Assembly: GCA_900617975.1 (NCBI GenBank)
Contig: UZAE01012061.1
Location: forward strand, 46,983 to 61,322
Length of the DNA stretch: 14,340 bases
Source: Rodentolepis nana
Lineage: Eukaryota; Platyhelminthes; Cestoda; Cyclophyllidea; Hymenolepididae
Reading direction: 5' to 3'
Under the pieces are notes generated by a model. That model had not been told where the DNA came from. It did no database searches and saw only the letters and a list, made by a program, of their open reading frames with translations. The position numbers were made by a program, and so were the translations under genes. Below are positions 1 to 8,007 of the stretch, piece after piece; positions within the stretch are counted from its first letter, which is position 1, and every line of letters starts with the position of its first letter.

Positions 1-195
1 ATTAAAATGAGTTAGAATCATTAAATGGCATAAATTAGATATTAGAGGCTAATGGGAGATACAAAATTACTTCGAGTTGTCGAGACAAACCACTCAATTC
101 AACCAAATCAACCATAGGTTCTGTGCACTACGAACATCACATTGGCAGGTGGCTAAGTCAATAAAAATGGAGTATAAAATATTTTGAAAATGCCA

Positions 196-449
196 TTAAC
201 TCTTTAACGCCCCCCACAGGACCGTACGGTTGTCTTTCAAAATATACTTTATTGATACTAGACTCGCGCAACAGAAGGCGCTAATCTTGTCGTTTGAAAC
301 GCGTTCAAATGCGTGTCTATAGCCTTCGCCAGATGGCACCACCAAAACTCATCACGCCATCGGCACCAGCCTGCTGTGAGACACGCGTGAATGAGGTTGG
401 GTGGGTATTTCAACAAAAAAAGACAATAATTCGGGTGTTAAATGGTTAA
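196..449. mobile_element. MITE-like terminal-inverted-repeat element, copy A (short form)
   Basis: The left end TTAACTCTTTAACGCCCC (196-213) is repeated in inverted form at the right end, CGGGTGTTAAATGGTTAA (432-449), with 14 of 18 positions matching. The interior contains the segment from GTCTATAGCCTTCGCC to CTGCTGTGAGAC (about 315-380), which recurs in copy B at 2735-2800. It has no coding capacity, so it would be a non-autonomous DNA transposon. It also contains the palindrome ACCGTACGGT (221-230). Target duplication and superfamily are unresolved. Confidence 0.65.
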
Positions 450-453
450 ATAA

Positions 454-1234
454 AGAGTTAACAACTTGATAAATCAAGAATACAAATAAAGTGCATATTT
501 TCAAACGATGCTCAAACTCGAGTCCTTCTTTTGGTCCGAGTTAACAAGAGCTCTATCGAGATTATGAACAATATATATATATTTAAAAGCAAAGAAAAAT
601 TGTGCAGCTTTCCTATTACTGAAGAAAAGAGGAAGATGCAATAGTGAGTTATTGAAGCTGACTTCAACAATCAACATTGTAAAAGACTTCTACAGACGGC
701 AATTCTCCGAGAGTACGACTATATCAACCCAAGCTGTAGTTGCGCGGAGAGTCCACAAGACCGAAAGTCGATTCATCGGAGTGGCAGCAACAATGGGCTG
801 AATAAATTGGTGATGTTGCGGAAGATTCCAACTAGAAACTTTTATACTTCGTTTACAGTCAATCGAGTGATCAACCCGCACTCGGATAGGAAGTAACAAC
901 TAAATGAGTTACTTCCCTAGTAGAATATTACGCCTTGAAATACCTTGAACATTCGATTGAAACGTAACTCGATTGTGCAGAGGAAAATTATAAATACCGA
1001 AAGAAGAAATACTCAAGAAAGTGTGGGAGGAAAAATTCGAGGAATGCTATAAATGGAAGATGAAAAGCTATAAAAATTAGACTGCTATTAATTAGTCGTG
1101 ACAAATGGACAAATGGAAATTCCAAACGATTAAGGAGCATCTTCGTTGCTTGGGGGTTCAAGGCTGTCCTGTGATTTGTTAGATCACTAGGTTGCGGACA
1201 TTGTACGATTAAATAAAACTAGAGTTAACAACTT
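454..1234. repeat. 14-bp direct repeats bracketing about 750 bp
   Basis: AGAGTTAACAACTT occurs at 454-467 and again at 1221-1234, each preceded by TTAAATAAA. The left copy overlaps the outer edge of MITE copy A. The pair could be a target-site duplication or the remains of an unequal duplication. No coding sequence was seen between the copies. Confidence 0.4.
889..916. repeat. Perfect inverted repeat (hairpin)
   Basis: GGAAGTAAC (889-897) and GTTACTTCC (908-916) form a perfect 9-bp stem around a 10-nt loop. The function is unknown; it could mark the end of an old mobile element. Confidence 0.6.
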
Positions 1235-2555
1235 TTTCAACTCGAAACAATTACTACGTAGCGAGTAAACAAGCACGAGATTCAATGATAACAACACCGT
1301 GTTTCAAGTATTTAAAAGTGCTGATTCGACGTCTTATGGACAAGTAGATTATTAAGTGTAACCGAATCAAAATGATAATTAGAAACTTAATATGTCAAAT
1401 TGTCAAAACAGATTGGCATTAACAAAATTTGCCATTTTATTAAATTGATTTAATCATTAACTGGCAAGTTCGAGCTAACGGTACACAACAAAAAAGGGGT
1501 CCAAAGATAGCTGCCGGAAATATACCTCTGGTAGGGGAGTAGAGTGGAATGAAAACGCGAAAATATCTTTAGAAACTTCGTGACTGAAGGGCATTTAGGG
1601 CTTTCAAGAGGAGTTACAATCTATTTTGAATGAAACAGAGGGGAAAACCACATGAAAAGACTTATTCCACTTTATAGCATGGTTATCGTAGTTTATACAA
1701 CTTTCAACCATTGAGAACAAATGCCTCTATCCCAAAATGTATGGATAGTTGTGATAGGGTGATCATTGATTCTACCCCCCACAAATTAGGTAGCTGTAAT
1801 ATTTTCCATAATGAGAGAAATAAAATGACCGAATTGCACCGAAATTTGAATGTAACTTCAAAAAAATAACGCTAGGATCAAAATCAGTAAAACCGGGTTA
1901 TTTAATGTAAATTACTCCTTTTAGCCTAGGGAACTAAATTAGAAGCTGATTAAGTAATAGAATTAGCAAATCATAAGAAGTAACGCGAATATCAGGGGTT
2001 TATATTGGAAAAAAGAAAGCTTACAAAAAATATTATTCCTTAGTAATTTCCTTGAAATGATAACGATATATTGGAACGAAATTGTGTTATTTTCTTCATT
2101 GTTTAGCGTCACGTTTCGGATCCGCAAAACATTTACCCTTGTTCAGCTATCGATTACCTGGTAGACGTTACACTACGCTAGTATATCACAGCTGGATATC
2201 TTACGCATTCAGCGAAAACAGCAGTTCTTGCAAACATGTTCATAATCGTGAAACCGAAATATGGCTACTGGGATGAATTTTATTGACACGTAAATGCAAG
2301 TGCTGCAAAGAGCCATAAGGACGTCAAATAATGCCTATCTAACCTGACTATTTGACTATTTTCAAGCCCCAAAAGCTACTTTTTTGGCGGGAAAGTCCCA
2401 GTCCTCGTCTCTTACATAGGAATGATAGTGTTAGATAAATTTACATTTAGTAGATTGAAGGATCTCCTCAGAGCTCTTAAGTAACATGACTTAGTTAATC
2501 AGTACATTTGGGAATGGTTCATGAAATCTCTCAGCGTCGCAACAATACCAGTAAG

Positions 2556-2588
2556 AATTTAATACTTATACTTAATTTAATACTTATA
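2556..2588. repeat. Short tandem repeat, 15-bp unit with 18-bp period
   Basis: AATTTAATACTTATA occurs perfectly at 2556-2570 and at 2574-2588, separated by CTT. It is a simple local duplication in AT-rich DNA. Confidence 0.8.
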
Positions 2589-2670
2589 GATAGCCTTCCG
2601 CATAAATATAGGTAAATAAGGAAACGGTTATATACATTTAGCAATCTGATACACTGTTAATGATTCTCCT

Positions 2671-3162
2671 AACCCTTTAACGCCCTACAGGGCCGTACAG
2701 CAGCGGCGCTATTGTCGGTTAAAACATGTTCAATACGTCCATAGTCTTCGCCTGATGCACCACCAAAACTTATCACGTCGGTATCAGTCTGCTGTGAGAC
2801 TCGTGAGTACTGTTAGATGCATTTTCCACGTGTTCATGAAATAATAAAATCTAGTTTTACATGTTTCTGCTGTATGTACATTGAACAAGAATGCTGATTT
2901 TGAGAGCAACCAAACTCATTTACTTTCAATAAGGGATTAATAATAGTTTATCAAGGTAATGTTAAGGGTAGAAATGTCAATCATTTGTGCCATATGCCCA
3001 AGTGTTGCACGGCTAATGGAACAGTATAGTCCCCTTTCCTTATTTTCTATATTAATAAATAAATAATGTATTCAGAATGTTTGCTTGAACCTTCTCAGCT
3101 AGGGAAAACAGTGATGAAATTTTTTATTACACAAAAAAAGATAATTAGGACGTTAAAGGGTT
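2671..3162. mobile_element. MITE-like terminal-inverted-repeat element, copy B (long form)
   Basis: The left end AACCCTTTAACGCCC (2671-2685) and right end GGACGTTAAAGGGTT (3148-3162) are near-perfect inverted repeats, and the similarity continues a few bases outward. Its first 140 bp match copy A, including CACCACCAAAACT and CTGCTGTGAGAC. Both copies also share an A-rich run just before the right end (ACAAAAAAAGATAAT against ACAAAAAAAGACAATAAT). Copy B carries about 240 bp of middle sequence missing from copy A. No transposase frame is present. Confidence 0.68.
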
Positions 3163-4982
3163 GAGGAACTGCACAAGATGTCTTTGTTGTTTCCCTTTAC
3201 TCTTCTTTACATGGATTTACATCAAACCAACAGCTTAACATAATTTTTTTTAAATTGTGGCTTTAATTTCAAAATAATTACCAAATAGGAAAATATATGC
3301 TAATAAAACCAGAGCTGATTAAAATAGTCATTGAATTATAGGTACAACTTTCATATATTTGGACAGTTTATCGGTATCATAGATTTCTCACTTTCACATT
3401 GAGGTATCGATTTTGTATTGATCCTATCTTATAATGAAGTCAAAAATCGATTTATTGTTTACTTCACATATTACTCTTAAATTCAATACATTCAATCAAT
3501 CATATAATCACATTCTTATATTTCTTTATATTCGTTGGTACAGTCTCTTAGTACAATGCTAAAATAGCTTAGCGATAAACCAAGGCTTTTAACACCTCAG
3601 AGCTCTCGTTAAAGAGCTAAATAACAATGTTATTAAAAAAATTACAAATGAAAGCCTTTCACCTCGTTTTATTTATTTCTTTTATGCAACAATAAAAGCA
3701 ATACATGAATCAACAAGCTTTTCAATCTAGATTCCCACAATTCCCATCTAATTACCCCTTGATCTCTCACTCCTGCGAAATTTAAACTTCAAAGGACTGA
3801 TAAATTACTTTTCAAGGCCTTATTTGCAGTAAAGAAGTTTTAACAATAATTTAAAATGAGATTTTAAATAAAATTCAAATTTCAATTGAGCTGTCAATTA
3901 AGGAAATTTTAAGGAAAAGGTTCAGATGAATGGTTCAATAGCCCTGAATGCATTCAATATGAAATAATTATTTAACAATATTTTCCTGATTATAGGAGAA
4001 AACTAAATACAAAAAAAAGAAAGAGGAGGGGGAGGGGCGGATTTTCAAAACACAAAACAGACTTTCAATTTTAAATTGCGAGTATATTTGCATGACAATA
4101 ATGAAATAGTGGCATGCGGTCATGTCTCCTCCTCCTCCCACCTCCCCGAAGGCCAAAACTCTAAAATCCAGTTAAAGTGAACAGAATCAAATGAAAGTTC
4201 AGAGGAATCAACTCCAATAAATTAAATCAAAGCATGGCCGTTAAAATGTGATCGAGAGAAAGTTGCAGAATGCGAGTTTCAAACCAGACTCTAGGAAAAT
4301 TTTTATTTTTCTATCTGCTACTTGACAAAATGGATTACATTCAATAAGTCATTATGTATTAAAAGGGTAATACTTGTTAGACAATCACAATAGAGAAAAG
4401 TAGAAACCCAGACATAGACGATACGAGTGCCAGTAGACTGGGGATAGAGGTCAAGATGAATCTCTCAGATTGTGACATATCGAAAATCATCCCAGAAGAT
4501 GCGTTACGTGGGCTTTAAAATCATTTTACCTATTATTATATAAAATTAAAACCAATAATAGAGGCGAATATTGAACTGTCCTCGTTCGTTATGAAAAAAA
4601 AATTAACCACTCACTAGAGACAGTAAGGTATGGCCAAAACTCAAAATGAATAAACTAAACCTTGGTATAAAATGAGGCCAAGCGTAATCACCCATTTTGA
4701 CCCTGACACATCAAACTGCTAGTAGCATTGATATCGTGCAATGTAAACAATTGCCAGATCATCCAAAACAGAAGAATAGGATGGGGAATGAAAACTACAC
4801 ATCTAAAAATTCCTGTCAATGTAATAGAAGTGCCATAGGTGGATAAGTATTCTATCAATTTAATTTCTTTAAATTAGTCTGGAACACTGAAGTGTATTAG
4901 CAAAGTATTAATCCAGAATTAAAATTTACCAGAAAACCAAAGAAAGAAACGAAACGAAACAGGAGAAAATGAAACGGCTCAC
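3163..4982 (-). other. Probable first intron of NARS2
   Basis: The donor GTGAGC at 4982-4977 opens an intron running leftwards. I found no credible synthetase exon here when reading for the expected OB-fold and class II motifs. Two G-rich tracts on opposite strands (4023-4040 plus, 4126-4147 minus) and much homopolymeric A/T are present. The intron may continue through the repeat elements to the left edge. Confidence 0.5.
4023..4147. repeat. Paired G-rich tracts on opposite strands
   Basis: The plus strand carries GAGGAGGGGGAGGGGCGG (4023-4040). The minus strand carries GGGGAGGTGGGAGGAGGAGG (within 4147-4126). Each could form a quadruplex, and together they are partly complementary across about 85 bp. 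They lie in the presumed NARS2 intron. Confidence 0.5.
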
Positions 4983-5198
4983 TTGGAGATCAGTAGATGA
5001 AGTTCCATCATTCACATTAAGAAATGTCTTCACTTTGTGCCGACGGATTGACCGAACCCAAGCAATAGTCTTAGCTCGACATGGCTCTGATGATTGTGGA
5101 AAGTAATCTAGAACAGAGCTGGAGAATCGAGGAACGATCATATTGGGGAGTCTTCGAAAGCATGATGCTTGCTTAAACAACTCTCGACCGAAACGCAT
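4983..5198 (-). CDS. NARS2: Mitochondrial asparaginyl-tRNA synthetase, first coding exon (partial gene)
   Basis: Class II aminoacyl-tRNA synthetase exon that starts the enzyme charging mitochondrial tRNA-Asn with asparagine. The 72 codons begin with a basic, Ser-rich stretch with one acidic residue (MRFGRELFKQASCFRR, then VPRFSSS), typical of a mitochondrial presequence. They continue with IAWVRSIRRHKVKTFLNVND and GTSSTDLQ, which aligns with human NARS2 [29 protein letters not shown]: the first strands of the OB-fold anticodon-binding domain. The exon ends in phase 0 at a CAA|GTGAGC donor (intron from 4982 leftwards). A splice acceptor (TTTTGTAG) ends 2 nt before the ATG. Later exons, including the class II catalytic motifs, were not recognised in the window. 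A different Asn/Asp-type synthetase is possible but fits less well. Confidence 0.8.
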
Positions 5199-5200
5199 TT

Positions 5201-5240
5201 CTACAAAATGTTGACAAATTTAAAATTAAAGAAACGATAG
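5201..5240 (-). promoter_or_regulatory. Splice acceptor abutting the NARS2 start codon (cis or spliced-leader)
   Basis: On the minus strand a T-rich run ends in ATTTTGTAG, and the exon resumes with AAATG, so only two bases lie between the acceptor and the start codon. No coding exon of NARS2 lies upstream before the PAQR stop. The site is either the 3' end of an intron in the 5' untranslated region or a trans-splice acceptor. Confidence 0.55.
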
Positions 5241-5410
5241 ATAAACATATATATATATATATACAAATATACTGCCCCTAATCCCATTTGGAGAAGACAG
5301 GGAAACAAGAAACATATAACAATAATAGTAATAGTATTTAACGAATATTAGTATATGAATATGTGCAAGTAAATAAGTGAAGTAAATGAGAAAGCAAACA
5401 AGTAAAAATA

Positions 5411-6523
5411 TCACAGCAGATTGGATTTGTAGGCAGGGGCTTTATGCTTTAAGCTAAAAAGATGTCGGAAGCAAAAACAAGTAAAGAGGATTGATAAAAA
5501 TAGAAAAACAAGGCACACGAATGCGATTTCGATTGGAATGCTGCTAGTCTGCTTGTTCAGTTGAACAAATTTAAGATCATAAAAGAGTGCGGTTTTTTGG
5601 TATTGAAGACCAAGTAAGGCACCGATATGAAAGACATTGTGGCTATGGCCGAAATAGTCAAATTTTCCTGGATACATGCATTCGGGAAATCTCGAGATAT
5701 AGAACAAACAAGCGGTGATACAAGAAATAAACTGCTTTGGCCAGATGGTAGATGAATCACAATAATGTTGAGGATAGATAGAAGGTTCGTAGAAACATTG
5801 GACAATCTTGTATAATATCGGTGAAGACATGAGAAATGCTGGAGAAGCAAAAGAACTCACTCTTATTACACTTCGCATAATACTTGGAGGAAGAGTTCGC
5901 GTCCACACAGCCTGATAAATTGATATCATAGAACAAATGGAAAGAATGATGAGATACGTTTCCAAGAATGAGAATCCGAATAAACCCGCTTTGGTTTGAA
6001 CTTCTAATGGAAATGAGAAAGATGTGTAGGCTATACCGGAGCAATAAGTGAAAATAGTGAGACCGATGTAATCGATGGTGAAAGAAGCATGGCGAGTGAA
6101 GCGATCATAGCAGCAGAAAGTATGTCCAAAACTACTCCCAAATGCAAAACAAAAACAGCCGAAGAGATAGATATACGCAATGGGATTTGATGATGGTGAA
6201 TTATACTCTTCTAAGACATATAGCATGATCATTGGTAATCCAAAAATGTGACTCCAGCAGTTGAAAGACTCATTGTGCAAATGAAATAGCGATCGGATGC
6301 TTCCAAGGAAATCAGTCTGTTTACGATATCCAGTATATATGTAGGGTTCTTTAAATTCTTCCGGTGTGTCTTCGATGTTATTAGTCAGTGCTGATTCACC
6401 ATTGGAGCATCTTTTGGATTTAAGCGAGTATATTTCAAAATCAGCATGTGAATTAAATAAGGGCGAATAAAAAAGTTTCCCAACTTTATCTTGCAAAAGG
6501 CGGTATGAAGGACAACTCCACAT
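5411..6523 (-). CDS. PAQR: PAQR family receptor (membrane progestin receptor-like), single coding exon
   Basis: A 370-residue multi-pass membrane protein of the progestin and adipoQ receptor family. Members signal in response to steroids or adiponectin, or act as zinc-dependent lipid hydrolases. Family motifs appear in order: EPYIYTGYR (59-67), SLFHLHNESFNCWSH (78-92), GSSFGHTFCCYDRF (129-142) with FTIDYIGL (148-155), and PGKFDYFGHSHNVFHIG (285-301). The zinc ligands expected from this family are H134, H295 and H299, with D151 nearby; all are present. Hydrophobic segments lie at about 92-108, 114-131, 149-166, 184-204, 225-242, 262-278, 296-308 and 332-352, so eight spans are likely, as in the progestin-type class. 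The ligand cannot be read from sequence. A TAA stop immediately precedes ATG 6523 in frame, which fixes the start. No AATAAA or ATTAAA occurs between its stop and the next gene, 212 nt away. Confidence 0.96.
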   Translation of the reverse strand: MWSCPSYRLLQDKVGKLFYSPLFNSHADFEIYSLKSKRCSNGESALTNNIEDTPEEFKEPYIYTGYRKQTDFLGSIRSLFHLHNESFNCWSHIFGLPMIMLYVLEEYNSPSSNPIAYIYLFGCFCFAFGSSFGHTFCCYDRFTRHASFTIDYIGLTIFTYCSGIAYTSFSFPLEVQTKAGLFGFSFLETYLIILSICSMISIYQAVWTRTLPPSIMRSVIRVSSFASPAFLMSSPILYKIVQCFYEPSIYPQHYCDSSTIWPKQFISCITACLFYISRFPECMYPGKFDYFGHSHNVFHIGALLGLQYQKTALFYDLKFVQLNKQTSSIPIEIAFVCLVFLFLSILFTCFCFRHLFSLKHKAPAYKSNLL

Positions 6524-7442
6524 TTATATTTAAGTTTACCAAAATTACAAGATTATTAAAAAACTAGCAGCTACCAATGCAAAAAAGCAATTAATAAAAA
6601 CCACATTTCTGATATTTAAACAAGAACCTGCATGTCGTATTAGTATAAACAAAATATATGACCTTAAGATGAGGTGCGTTGTAGGTTGGTAGTAATTATA
6701 TATTCATTAAGCTTTTCTATAAATTAATATAGCTAAAAGTTTAATATTTAAAGCGGTTATTTTGATTGAATAGCTTGCAAAACAATTGTACTGTTATAAC
6801 CCTCTTATATTATTTTATACAGTGAATGAAATTGTCGCTGGAAATATAAATTTGTTTGCTTAATTTATCAATTTTTAGGTCGTAAAAAGCGTCTCGGGAT
6901 TACTAATTTGAGAATTTAAGCCTTGAACTTGCTTAATCTAGATATGCATTTTGAAAATAATGAAGAAATACTCGTCGCAATGGAGCCACACACCTTTTTA
7001 ATTTAGAACCTCCGTATGTCAATATTGTAGGAGTATAGTTTTCAATTTTAAGTAAATGGAATCTTTGTCCTTCAATTGAACTTAATTGTTCGAGTCACGA
7101 TCGCCGAAATTGAATTTACTTGACTTGGTATAAATATTTCTTGGCACTTAATCTCTGCTTTACCATTAATATCATTGTAATTCTGGTCTACGGTTTTCTC
7201 TCGCCAGGATGGTCTTTCGTGTTATTAAATTTCTATTGACCTAAACGAATAAAAATATACAAATATGCTCATTTTTAACTATTTCTTTGCTTCCAAGCCA
7301 ATAATTTTTTTTCTCGTTACCCAGAAATAATTAGAACAACAATATAGCCATCAGTCTCTCTTTATTGGGATGCTTATAAATTCTGTTGCTCAGTTGCCTG
7401 TTTGCATAGTCCCGTAAATTTCACGGAAATTTGGTTATGCAT
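6524..7442. other. Intergenic stretch between the SUV39H and PAQR genes
   Basis: This AT-rich stretch of about 920 bp lies between the SUV39H stop and the PAQR start. Apart from the AATAAA at 7361-7366 I see no coding exon. On the minus strand a pyrimidine-rich run ending in TTGGTAG near 6560 could be a splice acceptor upstream of the PAQR start. An in-frame TAA immediately upstream of the PAQR ATG limits any extension of that protein. Confidence 0.5.
7361..7366 (-). promoter_or_regulatory. Candidate polyadenylation signal of the SUV39H gene
   Basis: The minus strand reads AATAAA here, 77 nt beyond the TGA stop of the methyltransferase. The distance suits a short 3' untranslated region. No cleavage site was identified. 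Confidence 0.5.
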
Positions 7443-8007
7443 TCAAGCCAAATATTTGCGGCATTTTTTTGCTCCACACAGGCATTTTGATAACTGCTGA
7501 ATGAGACAAAAGCAGATGATATTAAAAGAATAAGTTATCTTATGAGGCATTGGCAATAGCTATGAATAAATGTAATTACATTTGGAGGGTTTGATAGGGG
7601 GAGTGGAAAGCTTCTGGTTATTTCCTGAAAGACGATATAAGTGCATTCAATAATCCTTTTCAAGATGTTGTTTAAATTTTCCAAATGTACTTAGCGGTTA
7701 CGCATTTGTGCTCCTTTATACGATTTAAGACATTCGTACTGATTTCATTTTCATACTTTATACTCTATTACATTTTATATAAGTTAATATATGCATTTTT
7801 GTTGAACCTTAAAATGCTTTGAGAAGCTCTGAAAGTTCTGAGTTTATTAAACAATACACCTTTCAAAGTACTTGAGCAGAAAGTAATTCTTGTTGAATGT
7901 TTTAACTACAACTTGACAATTATGTGCTCATTTGCCATAAATAATTTTTTACACTTTTTACTAACTTACTTTCGCATAACTTGAGGAATCTTCTTCAATA
8001 TCTATCA
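7443..8007 (-). CDS. SUV39H: SUV39H exons 9 and 10: microexon and post-SET zinc motif
   Basis: Exon 9 (8007-7970) is only 38 nt. It has a pyrimidine-rich acceptor and a GTAAGT donor, and adds LIDIEEDSSSYAK. Exon 10 (7493-7443) encodes LSKCLCGAKKCRKYLA and TGA. CxCG and CRKYL are the post-SET signature: the three cysteines join the cysteine of NHSC to bind a zinc beside the active site. Exon 9 is needed for phase, because exon 8 ends one base into a codon and exon 10 begins in phase 0. The exon 10 acceptor is a CAGCAG tandem, so an extra Gln is possible. Most relatives end in Phe where this protein has Ala492. Confidence 0.88.

Larger units (their letters stand above)
450..2670. other. Non-coding stretch between the two MITE-like copies
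   Basis: No supported gene. It holds a 14-bp direct repeat AGAGTTAACAACTT (454-467 and 1221-1234), a 9-bp-stem hairpin (889-916), a GC-richer pocket with partial open frames on the plus strand (2100-2280), and a 15-bp tandem repeat of period 18 (2556-2588). It may be intronic to NARS2. Confidence 0.5.

Noticed and set aside
690..899. 69-codon minus-strand open frame
   Set aside because: No recognisable domain, no splice context and no neighbour support; it lies in repeat-flanked non-coding DNA.
2735..2800. Hammerhead ribozyme suggested by CCTGATG and CAAAAC in MITE copy B
   Set aside because: The conserved CUGAUGA and GAAA core is incomplete, copy A has CCAGATG, and no flanking stems fit.
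3968..4156. 62-codon minus-strand open frame in the NARS2 intron
   Set aside because: It comes from the G-rich and A-rich low-complexity tracts, and the translation is compositionally biased.
5226..5414. 62-codon minus-strand open frame between PAQR and NARS2
   Set aside because: It is a TA-microsatellite-driven reading (poly Tyr and Ile) across the intergenic spacer.
5557..6044. Two overlapping minus-strand frames inside PAQR
   Set aside because: They are out-of-frame shadows; the 370-codon frame carries every PAQR motif.
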